DNA of 64,000 nucleotides from Gordius sp. MW1 (GCA_964036665.1 OZ038532.1:6634001-6698000), one strand, 5' to 3'; positions 10,610-22,854 are shown, counted from the first letter of the stretch. The notes: generated by a model not told the origin, from the letters alone. Translations and numbers: made by a program.

Positions 10610-11788
10610 GGATTTTCAATTTATATCATTTTCTTATTTTGTATATTTAATATAAATAAATATTTTTTGGAATTTTACTTTTAGCATTATATTATTTTTA
10701 CGCTATTGTCACTTTACACTTTTAGGGGAAAAAACATTTTTATCCAAAAAAATAAATAATTTCACCTTGAAAATTTTCTAACTCCACCCACGAGGAAATC
10801 CTAGTTACGCCTATGGTTGGGAACGATTCTTAGTATTTATGATTTAATCGAAAATTCATATATAGATTTTATAAGACAAGGTGTAAATAAATAAATTGAA
10901 TTAAAGAGTCTAAATTGTACAGATAATTTTAACCTTTAAATAGAGCTCAAAGTGCCATTTATTAATTGCACCTTTTATCGCTAATTTAACATTTATTATA
11001 TAAATATTGGCAATTATATAAAAAATAACCTAATTGAATTTGTTTACTCTTAGGCTGAATCAAGTTAGAAAGACATAATATTTATATTTGCCCGAATTTT
11101 TACATTTATATTTTATTAAAATTTAAGCACGATCCCAATCATATTTAATATAAAATTGTTAATCATCTCTAGTATTGGGATACACACAACGAATTGCATT
11201 CATCATACGTGTCTCATATCTAATCAAAATGTGAAATTTAAAGAGATGTGAAAGTGTTAATTATAAGGAACTAGATTTATTACATATTTTAGGTTTCCTA
11301 TCCAGGTTAGCAAAGAGGTCAAATCCGGTTGTCTCTTAGATCATTCATATATTCGTTATTGATGGTGGGTAAATATTTGAATTTTATATCCTAAAATTTC
11401 TAAAGAATTTAAGTTTTAATTTAGGAATATACATCATAAAAAGTGTATAACAGTTTGTTGTTAAACATTAAATTGTATGTAATAAACAAGCATATCATGT
11501 TTATTAATAAACAGCGTTAAAATTGACATAAGTCATTTTATTTAATAAAGTTACCCATGACTTAACCATGCGATAAGGAAGCTGTTATAAAAAAGTAACG
11601 CCCAAGCAGTCAATTTTTTCGATATACAATTAAATGTTCAATACCGTTGGTAAATATTATACTATTGACTTATTCTTAAAAGTATTCTTTATTATTGTTA
11701 TCATACAAACACATAAAAGGCAAAAAGTCTTTTTTAGGATGCAAATATCTTGCGTCCATTGTTAACTTTATTGATTGTATAAATAAAA
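10610..11788. other. AT-rich spacer with one MITE end
   Basis: No gene is visible. A lone CGTAGCC-family right end (CTAGTTACGCCTATGG) lies near 10799-10815. The remainder is AT-rich without recognisable elements. Confidence 0.45.
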
Positions 11789-12190
11789 AACTCGGGCCTT
11801 CGGCCCTCGTGGGAAGGGGAGTAGGGGAAGGGGAGTAGGGGAAGGGGAGTAGGGGAAGGGGAGTAGGGGAAGGGAAGGGGGGGCGACTCATCTATACTCC
11901 ATATAAACGTAGCATATTTGCTATGCAATTTATGGGCGAGAAAGGTAGGAAGGGGCGAGAATGCCTATAGGGGGGTGGGGTATTAAATGCAAAATAATTA
12001 GTTATAGACCCTTGTAGGGGAGGGCATAGGGTAATTATCAATGTTAACCAATTCAAAAACGAAAACAAATTCGGGCCAATAGTCATTTTTTCCATTGGTC
12101 AGTACCCTGCGGACGATCAAAAAGTCATATTATCAATGATATTAACAAGTACAAAATATTAAGTTAATTTAAAAATAAAATAAAAATTTT

Positions 12191-12268
12191 GCCCTCTCCC
12201 GAGCTTGAACCCGGGACATCCAGATCACCCTGTTTACAAGCCGTGCGCTATAACCCGTCACACCATGC
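12191..12268 (-). repeat. tRNA-like segment (Thr-UGU-like) inside minisatellite element
   Basis: On the minus strand this reads like the 3' two-thirds of a tRNA. It has an anticodon-arm-like GGCTTGTAAACAG, with TGT in anticodon position, and a T-arm CCCGGGTTCAAGCTCGGG with an RNA polymerase III box-B core GGTTCAA. The acceptor ends do not pair, and the D-arm (GGGTTATAGCGC) is only loosely like box A. It is therefore a tRNA-derived repeat head or a pseudo-tRNA, not a working tRNA gene. A related piece lies at 14420-14480. Confidence 0.5.
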
Positions 12269-14419
12269 TATTTATATAGATAATGAAATAATAAAGTTCT
12301 GTTTTATGTTTAGAAAATCAATATATTTCATCAATCAGTAGCCAGCGGACGGTCAAAAAGTCAAATTATCAATGGTATTAACAAGAACATAATATTAATT
12401 TAATTTTAAAGAAAAAAAACTAAATAAAAATTCCTTTTAGTTTTAAAAAAGGGCTAAATTCTGAAACTACCCACCCGATTCGCTCGAAACTTTACCCGTA
12501 GGTGCCCAGGGAGGCCAGGGGTAAAATAGCCTTTTCAGATTCCTAAAATACTTTTTCGTTTTAAAAATATCGGACATTTCCCGGCCACACGTGCGGTGTA
12601 ATATCTATAACACGTAGAAAATTTTACTAATTATATAAACTTACGCGCGCCATCTAATAAAGTACAATTCGTGTTTTAATAGTTTAATAGTAGATTGAAT
12701 CTAATTAGAAAGAACGGGCTATGATTATACCTTTGAAGGAGGTTTCGAATTTTGTGTTAGTTTCATCAATATATTGTATTGTAAATTAGAATCTAATACC
12801 TATATTTTTTTAACTATTACTTTAGGTTTTCTATGAAATCACAATCTAATTAAATGAAATATATTAACCTAATAAAAAAATATATATGCATTTATAAAGT
12901 TAAAAATATATATTACATAGTTGGCTGTCTGTTAGACCATCAATAATAAATTTTTAGGTTATATATAAAATTTGGCCAATGGTCATTTTTTTTCATTGGT
13001 CAGTACCAACAGATACTCTATAAGTCAATGATAGCCAAATAAAACGGGAAAAAATTTTTGATGCTCACTTTGGCCAATGGTCATTTTTTTCCATTGGTCA
13101 GCAGCCAGCGGACGACCAAAAAGTCATATTATCAATGGTATTAACAGGAACAATCATAAGAGTCAAAAAAAACGGAAAAAAAATTTCGATTCACAATTTG
13201 GCCAATGGTCATTTTTTTCCATTGGTCAGCAGCCAGGACACGGTAAAAGTGGATATAAATTCATAAGAGTCAAAAAAACGAAAAAAAATTTTCGAATCAC
13301 ATTTTAACCAATGGTCATTTTTTCCATTGGTCAGCAGCCAGGACACGGTAAAAGTGGATATAAATTCATAATAGTCAAAAAAAACTAAAAAAAAAAATTT
13401 CGAATCACATATTGGCCAATGGTCATTTTTTCCATTGGTCAGCAGCCAGGACACGGTAAAAGTGGATATAAATTCATAAGAGTCAAAAAAACGAAAAAAA
13501 AATTTTCGAATCACATTTTAACCAATGGTCATTTTTTTCCATTGGTCAGCAGCCAACGGACGGCCAAAAAGTCACAATAGCAATGGTAGTAACAGGAACA
13601 ATCATAATAGTCAATAAAAACGAAAAAAATAATTTCGATAGACATTTTGGCCAATGGTCATTTTTTTCCATTGGTCAGCAGCCAGCGGACGGCCAAAAAG
13701 TCTTATTATCAATGGAACTAACAAGAACAATCATAAGAGTCAAAAAAAAATCCTGGATTCGAACCCACAAACTAGTTAAATTAATTAAAATTAAAAGTAA
13801 ACAGCGTGAGAAGACATTTGATGCGTGACAAGACATTCGGTGCAAGACACCGAAGAGCGTGGCAATATATAGATAATGAAACATAGACCCTTGTAGGGGA
13901 GGGCATAGGTAATTATCAATGTTAACCAATTCAAAAACGACAAAAAAAATTTCGATTTATACTTGGGCCAATGGTCATTTTTTTCATTGGTCAGTAGCCA
14001 GCGGACGGCCAAAAGGTCACATTATCAATGGTATTAACAAGAACAATATATTAATTTAATTTAAAAAATAAATAAAAATTTTGCCCTCTCCGGGATTCGA
14101 ACCCACATTAGTAAAGGCATAGGGTTTGGTAAGGGGCACAGGGACCCATATTAGTAAAGGCATAGGCTTTGGTAAGGGGCACAAAGACCCATATCAGTAG
14201 ATGCGTAGGCCCTTGTAGGAAAGGGCATAGGGTAATTATCAATGTTAACCTATTCAAAGATGAAAAAATACCATAAATTGCATATAGCAATTAAAAATTT
14301 CGCTTTATTTGGCCAATGGTCATTTTTTTCATTGGTCAGTAGCTAGCGGATTGTCAAAAATTCATATTATCAATGGTATTAACAAGAACAAAATATTAAT
14401 TTAATTTAAAAAAATTAAA

Positions 14420-14480
14420 AAAAAAATTCGTCCTCTCCCTGGCTTGAACCCGGGATATCCAGGTCACAAAGCTGGCGCCA
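14420..14480 (-). repeat. second tRNA-like segment in the same element
   Basis: The minus strand contains GATATCCCGGGTTCAAGCC preceded by GCGCCAGCTTTGTGACC, matching the T-arm part of the segment at 12191-12268. A shorter T-arm-like remnant (GATTCGAACCC on the plus strand) occurs at 14093-14103 and another near 13757. Confidence 0.45.
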
Positions 14481-14545
14481 ATAACTTGGTGGACGACGGA
14501 CGACGGACAACCAAAAACGAGCCCATAAATTGCATAGCAATTAAA

Positions 14546-14835
14546 AATATTAATAAATTACATTTAGACTCTCATCTTTAACAGAAATTTTCAATTCATT
14601 GCATGAGCAAATTGTTAATTAATTTACCATTATAGTTTAAAATATTATAAAAGATGTTTGATGTGAAAGTACTTTATCTTCATGACTTTCCAGACCATGT
14701 GCGTAGCCAAAGGGAATCCCCCCCCCACACCTCTTGGCCAAAATTTGATAAATAAATAAATTAAATGGGTTTCATTATCATAGTTTAGTTGCATAAAAGA
14801 TTGTAAGACGCTTATAAACACTTGGAAAAGTAATA
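14546..14835. other. spacer with a CGTAGCC-family MITE left end
   Basis: GTGCGTAGCCAAAGGGAATCC with a C-tract at about 14699-14730 is a lone CGTAGCC-family end. Nothing else is recognised. Confidence 0.4.
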
Positions 14836-15711
14836 GGGGAGACCATGGCTAGTCGTAGCCCGGGGTTACTTTATATTTTTAATTATTTTTTTTAAATAAT
14901 AATGATATTTAATCAAATTTTACATAAAGTATAAGTAAGAAAATTTTGTTTAGAAAAAATTAAATTTAAAATTTTTATAAAAGAAAAACGATTTTTCGGG
15001 GTTATTAGTAGCCTTGTCAAAATTTTGTATTTTGCACATAAAATTTTTTTGGCCCTATTTTTTGGACTAATTCAAGTTTTATCTTATAAAGGGATATTTT
15101 TATTTAAAAACCGTCTAATGATTAAATTTTTATTTACAATATAACACGTTAAATTAATGATTGTTTATAAAAATAGGGGTCCAGGCTAATCGGAGAGGGG
15201 CTAGTGCTAGCCATTTTTCATTGTGTCTTACAAATAACAAGATTCAAAAAGCAAAAATTTTGTTTAATAAACCAACTTAGTATAATTTGGTATAGAAAGA
15301 CTATAATTATACTTTACAAACGACTAAATGTTTTTTTCATTGCAGAATCTGTCTTTTAAGTGTACTTATCTCAGATCGTCATCTTGACCCTTTTTTATTT
15401 GCATGATATAAAATACAATCATATTACATTTCCATATTCTATGTTTTTTGTAATGAAACAATCTTTTTATTGATTTGAGTTAGCATACACTATTAAGAGG
15501 TGAAAACGCCAGGTATAATCTATCCCCTAAACAGGGCTATAGCCCAGGATTCTTGATTTTTTAAACTCAATTTATGAAAAAACAATAAGCACTTTTTTCT
15601 CAATGTTCCTATAACATAGACTATAAAAATGTATTCCAATAAAAAAATATCTTTATTAGTTTTTTTTAATGTGATTTAATATTTTATGGCTATTTAGTCC
15701 CCGGTATCCCG
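14836..15711 (-). mobile_element. GGGGAGACC-family TA-target MITE (876 bp)
   Basis: The left end GGGGAGACCATGGCTAGTCG corresponds to the right end of the copy at 27585-28500. The right end, GGCTATTTAGTCCCCGGTATCCCG, is the reverse complement of that copy's left end, so the two copies lie in opposite orientation. TA dinucleotides flank both ends (14834-14835 and 15712-15713). No coding capacity. Confidence 0.75.
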
Positions 15712-16334
15712 TATATACATTTCATTTTTTAAATTAACTTTTCGACAAAAAGTTAAAACCCCATCATTAAGATGTTTCCGAATATGTTGTGCAAATTGTT
15801 ATGAAAAAAACTTTTAGAAGATTTTTTCCCTCGTAAATAATGTTTTTCATAGATTCATTTTCGAAATCTATGGAAAAGAAACAAAATTTATTAAACATTT
15901 TTTCCTGTCAAAACACTAGACCTTTTGGCTAGTAATTAGCTAATTAAGCTATTATGTGCAACATAATATTGATTTCATATATATATTAATTGTCATAAAT
16001 ATTATAGTTAATTTTTAAAGTTGTTACTTGAGCATAATAGATAAAACGTGACTATCAAAATAAGTGTTAATAACGGTTATCTATCCTATCCTATATGTAC
16101 AAAATATTTAATCCATCTGATTAATAATATCAGGGATACCCTAAATTTGTCCAATGATGTAAATAAAAACGTCTTATCTATAGCTAGAAACAATGATGTT
16201 CAATGGCGTAGCCAAGGCGCCCCCTCCCAACTAGCAAAAATTAAACAAGAATTTTGATTTAAATAAAATATTAAATTAATTAAAAGTATTTATAGTCGGA
16301 TATAAGACTAAGACACTTATAAATACCTTAAAAG
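15712..16334. other. AT-rich spacer with MITE remnant
   Basis: A CGTAGCC-family end (GGCGTAGCCAAGGCGCC) lies at about 16205-16222. The short frame at 16048-16257 runs into that remnant and is not supported as a gene. Confidence 0.4.
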
Positions 16335-18106
16335 TTTTAATTGCTATGCAATTTATGGGCTCATTTTTTGGTGTCCGTCGTCCGTCCGTCCGTCGTCCGT
16401 TACCCTCCCTATCTATTTGCATTGGGTATATTAGGTTATCGCTTTTTTAAATTAATGCATGAGAAAGAGTTGCCCCACCCCTCATCTCTATCTCCCTCGC
16501 TGTGTTATTTTTTAAATTAATGCATAAGAGGTGCCCCACCCCTCATCTCTATCACCCTCGGTGTGTTATAATATAAGATTTGTTAAATTATCTATTATGT
16601 AATAAACATAAATAAAAGTTGTTTACTTTTAATTGCTATGCAATTTAACTAGTTATATAATAAACATAAATAAAAGTTGTTTACTTTTAATTGATATGCA
16701 ATTTAACGTTTTTGTTATATAATAAACATAGATAAAAGTTGTTTACTTTTAATGCTATGCAATTTAACTAGTTATATAATAAACATAAATAAAAGTTGTT
16801 TACTTTTTAATTGCTATGCAATTTAACTAGTTTTGGGGTTAGAATCCCGGAGTTTTTTTGACTCTTATGATTGTTCTTGTTACTATCATTGTTAATAAGA
16901 ATTTATGGCCGTCCGCTGGCTGCTGACCAAAAAATGACCATTGGCCAAAATGTGAATCGAAATTATTTTTTTCGTTTTTTTTGACTATTATGATTGTTCC
17001 TGTTTCTACCATTGCTATTATGACTTTTTGGCCGTCCGCTGGGTGCTGACCAATGTTATATAATAAACATAAATAAAAGTTGTTTACTTTTAATTGCTAT
17101 GCAATTTAACTAGTTTTTGGGTTAGAATCCCGGAGTTTTTTTTGACTCTTATGATTGTTCTTGTTACTATCATTGATAATAAGACTTTTTGGCCGTCCGT
17201 TGGCTGCTGACCAATGAAAAAAATGACCATTGGCTAAAATGTGAATCCGAGTTTATTTTTTCGTTTTTTTTGACTATTATGATTGTTCTTGTTACTACCA
17301 TTGCTATTATGACTTTTTGGCCGTCCGCTGGCTGCTGACCAATGGAATAAAATGACCATTGGCCAAAATGTGATTCGAAAACTTTTTTGTTGTTTTTTTT
17401 TGACTATTATGAATTTATATCCACTTTTACCGTGTCCTGGCTGCTGACCAATGGAAAAAAATGACCATTGGCCAAAATGTGATTCGAAATTTTTTTTTTC
17501 ATTTTTTTTACTCTTATGAATTTATATCCACTTTACCGTGTGCTGGCTGCTGACCAATGGAAAAAAATGACCATTGGCCAAAGTGAGCATCAAAATTTTT
17601 TTTCCGTTTTTTTGGCTATCATTGACTTATAGAGTATCTGTTGGTACAGACCAATAGAGAAAAAGTGACCATTGGCCAAATTTTTGATTTTTTTAATTAA
17701 AAATTGTTCAAATTCAACAAAAAATTTCTCCCAACAATTCTGCAAATTCTTAACATTGTGTTGTTTTATAATATAATGTTTGTTAGACCAATAATCACTA
17801 AAGGCCATTAAAACTAATGTAATACGCAACTAGATGCAAACACTAAATCTAACCCTAACCCTTGCCTATATTACATTTTGCCTTTATTACATTTTGCCTA
17901 TAATGGAAAATTTGTATAAATAATTAATTAATCATTAGGCATTTAATACCCCCCTATAAGCATTCTCGCCCCTTCCCACCTTTCTCGCCCATAAATTGCA
18001 TAGCAAATATGATACATTTATACGAAGTACAGATGAGTCGTCCCCCCTTCCCTTCCCCTCTTCCCTTCCCTTCTCCCCCTTCCCACGAGGGCCGAAGGCC
18101 CGAGTT
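16335..18106 (+). mobile_element. Helentron/DINE-like minisatellite element
   Basis: The element begins TTTTAATTGCTATGCAATTT followed by ATGGGCTC, then a GTCCGTCC run (16374-16405). Four to five ~58-bp units contain GTTATATAATAAACATAAAT and TTGCTATGCAATTTAACTAG. These are followed by ~110-130-bp units with ACCAATGG...CCATTGG palindromes and GGCCGTCCGCTGGCTGCTGA. The 3' side has the inverted copy GCCCATAAATTGCATAGCAA (about 17988-18007), a C-rich tract, and the hairpin CGAGGGCCGAAGGCCCGAG then TT. It is nearly identical to 42657-44558. Subterminal inverted repeats, a central minisatellite and a terminal hairpin are the DINE-1/Helentron plan. Non-coding. Confidence 0.8.
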
Positions 18107-18192
18107 TTATATAAGTACCTTTTAATTTTTAAATCAATAAAGGCTTAATCAAAAATAGGGTGTCAACACATCAATGGACTGAATTGATTGAC

Positions 18193-19340
18193 CATAGACT
18201 AGATAGACTGCTCGTCAACTAGAGGCCTGGAAAGTCACTTTTTTCAACCCGAGCCCGACTCGAAAGCGTTTTTAAATTTTCCGAACCCGAAAGCGTTTTT
18301 GAAATTTCAACCCGAACCCGACCCGAAAGCGTTGTAAATTTTAAACCCGAACCCGACCCGACCCGAAAGCGTTAATAAAATAAGTGCAAAATTTTAGATC
18401 TACATAATAATAAATAAAACTTACTTTGATTCATGAATATTTAGTTATATCTTTATGTAGTTAAATTTATAATTTACTCTATAGACTATATACATTAATA
18501 AAAATCATTTGTTTATATTTTACTTTTCGTGATTCAACTTTAAATTGAATATTTAATTATATTAATTGCCTATAGACTATAAACAATAATAAATACTCAT
18601 TTGTTAATATTTTACCTTTCATGATTTAGCTTTAAATCTAAATTTGCCTCCAAATTAAAAAAATAGAAAAGGATATTGATTATATGAATATGATAATAAT
18701 TAGTTATACATTCGATATTGTTTTACAAAAATTAAAGATAATAGCATTCATTTAACAAATACGTTTCGTTCATTTTGTAATGTAAGATTCATATCCTTTG
18801 ACCCGACTCTATAAATCCAACCAGACCCGAAAGCATTCTAAAATTTTCAACCCAACCCGACCCTACTCGAAAATTTCTAACCCCAACCTGACCCGACCTC
18901 GGGTCGGGTTCGGGTTTCGTGACCCGTGCAGGCCTCTATCGTCAACGCACAAAATGTGTACCATTTTGTCCACCATTTTGTAAGGCACATTGTAAAGTGG
19001 TGATCATATAAAAATTCGTAATTAAATAAGGTAAATAAAAAATATTGAATTGGGTAGATATAAAAAACAGCATTTTAAAATAAATATCATTTAAAAAAGA
19101 CATAAAAATAAAAATGTAAAAAATGCGATTAAAGTTTGTTTAATAATATAGCGCCATCAATATTAATTGCTTTTTGTATAATATTAATTTATTGACATTC
19201 GTTTTAATTTATAAACTAAGGGGGAAGGCAAATTGACTGTTATAGGGCAAAATTACATGATTAAAATACACCAGTAGAGAAAAATTGACACACAGTTAAC
19301 CATATGCAACATATGGCATGAGCAGTCTATCTAGTCTGTG
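18193..19340. mobile_element. hAT-like element carrying a nested hAT MITE
   Basis: Terminal inverted repeats CATAGACTAGATAGACTGCTC (left) and the complement of CACAGACTAGATAGACTGCTC (right, 19320-19340) differ at one position. The flanks TGATTGAC and AAATTGAC are 6/8 identical, as for an aged 8-bp duplication. Without the nested 719-bp MITE and its duplication the element would be about 420 bp and non-coding. Confidence 0.7.
18220..18938. mobile_element. TAGAGGCCTG-ended hAT MITE (719 bp) with perfect target duplication
   Basis: The ends are TAGAGGCCTG and CAGGCCTCTA. A perfect 8-bp duplication, TCGTCAAC, lies at 18212-18219 and 18939-18946. Subterminal arrays of CCCGAACCCGACCCGAAAGCG-like words occur on both sides of an AT-rich core. 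The weak frame at 18798-18983 is a translation of that array. Relatives are at 20679-21200, 37292-37513, 39720-39921 and a remnant near 22855-22945. Confidence 0.92.
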
Positions 19341-19529
19341 AAATTGACAATATTAAATAATCGGTAATGCCTACTTCGGGTTAAATCTCAACAAGACCAT
19401 CACTTGGCAAATGAAAAATCAAATGACTATGTGTTTATAACGTTCCACATTATATACACAAAATTAATACCTTTGGCATTGATCATATTTGTGTAAATAT
19501 TTGAGCCAAAACCAATGACGGTCTGAGAA
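19341..19529. other. short spacer, nothing recognised
   Basis: No ORF, repeat terminus or array seen. Confidence 0.4.
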
Positions 19530-19882
19530 CTAAATTGCCTGGCAGGGCCCGCCTAAAACGGTCCAAAAGTCCGTTCGGCCATGCCCAAATCTATAGAGCT
19601 GTCTGAACTGCCGGCCAAAAATAATGATTTTAAATTTTAAGCATAATTTTGTCATATTTTCGAAAATTTTTGAATTAGTTATTGAATTTTTTTAAGACAA
19701 CAAATAGTAAACGATATAAAAAATCTCTAGTTATGGTGCACGCCCGCCTACTAAATTTACGACGGTACCCTCTCGGTCCAGTCCGGCAGCGGGCCAGACT
19801 TTTTGGTTGTTTAAGCTTTATTTTCAATTATTACAAATAGATTTAAGAATTTTGACAGCTTTGCCCCCCCCCCCCCCCCCTT
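19530..19882. repeat. GGCGGGC-type repeat (inverted copy) and adjacent C homopolymer
   Basis: The G/C-rich blocks at 19540-19620 and 19738-19800 are the reverse complement of those at 4930-5250 and 1170-1400. At about 19863-19882 there is an uninterrupted C run, a likely assembly hazard. The frame through 19807-19989 is built on that run and is rejected. Confidence 0.45.
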
Positions 19883-19989
19883 TCTTGAGAAAATACCGGC
19901 CACGCGCCTGCTTCAAACAAAACTTTGGTTCAAGGTGGCTTGGGTATGGAGTAGAAGTATTAAATCCAAGTAATGAACCATGTACTTGA

Positions 19990-20678
19990 CTAGATCGTGA
20001 TTTTCTCCTATATAATATACGTTATCTTATCCCGTGCTGTATATATAAATTTTGAACCTTTTCTCACTAATTAAAATAACCCATTGACATTCGGTAATGA
20101 ACAATCTTTATTAATAACATTTTAGTGTAAATATTTTTTTTAATTGATGTTAAAAAATCTACATCTTCGAGGCAATAATCAATATTTCATTTAACTCTTC
20201 GTGTTGTTCCGTCGTTAATAGACTAATAATAATACAATAGAATGTGCTCATAAAATGAATTTGGGTGTTCATCTTAAGGGAAATGTAATAATTTTTTTGT
20301 TGGAGAGTTGAATTATCGATTAGTATAATGTAGCTTGTCAATTTAAATGATGCCCTTTAATTTTACATGCAATCAAACTGTCAAAAAAATAATAAAACAT
20401 TTATAGCTTAAAGAGAATATAAGATCACGCCTTAAGTGAATATTCTACACAATTTAAACTGTTTTCTATAGGGTCTCAAAATTACTTCTTCGAAAATACG
20501 TTTTTTTATTTGCTAAAAGCTTTTGTTATGTGATATTAACTTCATATAAATTATTAAAAATAAATATTAATATTCAACAAAAGCGTTTAGTTTGTTAATA
20601 TAAGCTCAAAGATGCGGCCTACACCCTCACTAAATAATTATAAGCCGTTGGTCGGTGTATTATATTGTTAGTTTATGG
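19990..20678. other. AT-rich spacer, nothing recognised
   Basis: No protein-like ORF and no repeat ends on either strand. Confidence 0.45.
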
Positions 20679-21200
20679 TAGAGGCCTGCAAAATGGATTC
20701 AGCCCAAACCTGACATCTTAATTTTAAATTTGCCCAAACCCGATCCGAGCTCGAATGCTATTTTTATTTTAAGCCCGACCCGAGTCCGGTAGAAAAATTT
20801 TTACCATATAATTATATTAATTAACTTTGATTGTTATAATTCGTAATTTAAATAAGGGTAAGTTTAGAAAAAAGAATCTAATAATAATTATAACGTAATA
20901 TCTAACTTGAAAAAAAACGAAATTCATACAACAGTTTAAAATTAAATCTCTTAAAATATTCACTTATTATATTCTTAATAGCTACTAATGATTTATATAA
21001 ACAATAAAATGAATATGGCAATTTTGATTAACAAATAAATATAGACAGGGGCTGGTGCTTAAAAGTTAAACTATGTATGCTGTACCAAGATATTTAATAA
21101 ATGGGCTTATGGTTAGCCCGATTTTTTTATATAAAATCTTGCCCGAGCCCAGCCCGTTGTGGGTTAGGGTCTCGGGCGGCCCGTGCAGTGCAGGGCTCTA
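20679..21200. mobile_element. TAGAGRCCTGCA-family hAT MITE (522 bp)
   Basis: The ends TAGAGGCCTGCA and TGCAGGGCTCTA form the inverted repeat. The flanks GTTTATGG (20671-20678) and GTCTATAG (21201-21208) match at 6 of 8 positions. Subterminal CCCGAGCCC words and an AT-rich core match the copy at 18220-18938. Confidence 0.8.
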
Positions 21201-21208
21201 GTCTATAG

Positions 21209-22282
21209 TTCCATCTTACTCAACTCAGATTTAGTCTTAAGGCGCACGAAATATTTAAGATTATTGGTAAAGCTAATTTATCGCATCAAATTAGTTTGAT
21301 TATTTTGCTGCAAATGTCATAGGCAACTAATTTAGGGATATAAATAATTTAAAAAATTAAATAAATGCTTCGCCTAGAGTTATGCACACATCCCCACCTC
21401 AACAGGTTGGTATACAACTTATTAGGGTCATAAAATCTTTAACATTATGATGGGTCTATTTTGTAAAAAGATTTGATAAATAAATTAAAAATGTTCAACA
21501 AGGATACAAATTTAATTAGTTTGAATTATTGTAAAAGAGTTAGTTATACATCCCTTTTTGCCAATCCTGCTTCCCTCTGCCCTGCTGAAATGTTATAATC
21601 AAAGGCCCTTTAGAAGAGAAAAGAACCTATAATAAATTGTACAAAACAAAGTAGCTCTGTTGCTACAATAATTCTTATAGGTTTATCATATTTCTAAAAT
21701 TAAAAAATTGTATCTGGTTCCTTCTAAGTCCATCAGGTAGGCATATACAAAATATGAAATACATTGAATGATATTTAAAAATCTGATTTTTATTCATATA
21801 CTGATTGTTTTTAATGTTATAAGATGTTTAAAATATAAACTGTAAAAAATGACAATGGCAGATGAAGTTACTAGGAACTAATAATTCTTGTTAATAGGTG
21901 TCCTTTTCAACATTAATCAAATAAAGGAATTTATATCACATTATTAGCAAATATGAAATTCATTAAAAGCGCAAATGAAACTTTTTATTTATTAAAATAT
22001 AAAGTGTAAAAATAAGTTTAGCCTCTATCTCAATCAAAATTTTTATTGGATGCTTACTTAATTTAGCCAGTTATAAAAAATATATCCATAAATCACAATA
22101 TCTTTTATAACATTATTAATAATAAATTACATCACAAATATGTGTCAAAAATATACAAAATTAATTTCAAAAAAATCCAAATAAATTGATTAAACTAGAG
22201 AGCTATTAAGATATTCATCTCTAACTAAATTTAATAGTTTTTTCACCCACTATAAATAAATTAAAATATTGCCTGTCATTTT
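21209..22282. other. AT-rich spacer, nothing recognised
   Basis: About 1.1 kb without a supported feature. It is the 3' flank of the CCDC115-like ORF. Confidence 0.45.
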
Positions 22283-22771
22283 TTAATTTATTATATTCAG
22301 TAGCTGATTTTTAATGTTTGCTACTACTATTGCTTGATGAATTACATTGTAAAAATACTTTTGTGCAACTTTTAAATCAGACAGTGATGTAAGAGGATTA
22401 AGTTTAGGTGACAAATACAATTCTTGTAATTTAGTGATGTTAACATCTGTGTTAAGAATCCATTCAACTTTATAATTTGCATTCATGTTGTTATCTAGTA
22501 AAGGATCAGGATTTTTAAAACTACTATCTTGATTTAATTGCTTAAGTAAAATAGGTACTTCATAGTCTTCTTTTATTAAAATTGATTCAATCATTTGAAT
22601 AGGATATTTAGACATAGCATAACTTGTTGATAAGGATTTTCGTCTAAATGTTGCCAAAGCAAGATAACCACTTGAAAGATTATGGGCTAATAATTGACTA
22701 TGCACTGAGAGTTTTTCAATTAAGTCAATGACACATAATATTTTACACTCCGGGGAATTGACACTTGCCAT
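22283..22771 (-). CDS. CCDC115/VMA22-like V-ATPase assembly factor (candidate)
   Basis: This intronless 162-residue ORF runs from ATG at 22771 to TAA at 22283. Its N-terminal part is a helical stretch followed by SSGYLALATFRRKSL, matching the pattern G-[FY]-hydrophobic-L-A of the N-terminal helical hairpin in CCDC115/Vma22 proteins. Its C-terminal part, NPLTSLSDLKVAQKYFYNVI, followed by VVANIKNQLL, fits that family's C-terminal helical segment (P..LR.AQ..F...I...), in which an internal aromatic residue precedes. Length matches the family (about 160-180). Members of this family act at the ER in assembly of the Vo sector of the V-ATPase. The match is by pattern recall only, so it could be an unrelated helical protein. 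No signal peptide or membrane segment is seen. Confidence 0.55.
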   Translation of the reverse strand: MASVNSPECKILCVIDLIEKLSVHSQLLAHNLSSGYLALATFRRKSLSTSYAMSKYPIQMIESILIKEDYEVPILLKQLNQDSSFKNPDPLLDNNMNANYKVEWILNTDVNITKLQELYLSPKLNPLTSLSDLKVAQKYFYNVIHQAIVVANIKNQLLNIIN

Positions 22772-22854
22772 GAAACTGATGCCAGCTGATCAACTTATAA
22801 AAAATTCACTTCGTTACAACATGTGAATTAACCCTAGACTGATACCCAATAGAT

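Larger units (their letters stand above)
11789..14545 (-). mobile_element. Helentron/DINE-like minisatellite element, inverted copy
   Basis: Read on the minus strand, the element starts at the TTAATTGCTATGCAATTTATGGGC block (14545 side). It runs through many ~110-130-bp units, each with the palindrome CCAATGGTCA...CCATTGG (about 12960-14350), and ends with a G/C-biased tract and the hairpin CGAGGGCCGAAGGCCCGAG followed by TT (11789-11809). A second copy of the GCTATGCAATTTATGGGC block lies inside the end at about 11918-11940, as a subterminal inverted repeat. The copy is longer than its relatives and carries extra tRNA-like segments. No ORF is supported; the frames across it are repeat translations. 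Confidence 0.7.

Noticed and set aside
11676..11928. Two minus-strand ORFs rich in Pro/Ser/Leu
   Set aside because: Translations of the GGGGAAGGGGAGTA tract at the end of the minisatellite element.
12191..12268. Functional tRNA-Thr gene
   Set aside because: Acceptor arms do not pair and the D-arm is poor; only the anticodon-like and T-arm parts fit. Kept as a tRNA-like repeat.
13077..14012. Several ORFs with repeated KNDHWP and SWLLTNGKN-type words
   Set aside because: Each is a translation of the minisatellite unit in a different frame.
19807..19989. ORF with a poly-Pro run
   Set aside because: Depends on a ~20-base C homopolymer.
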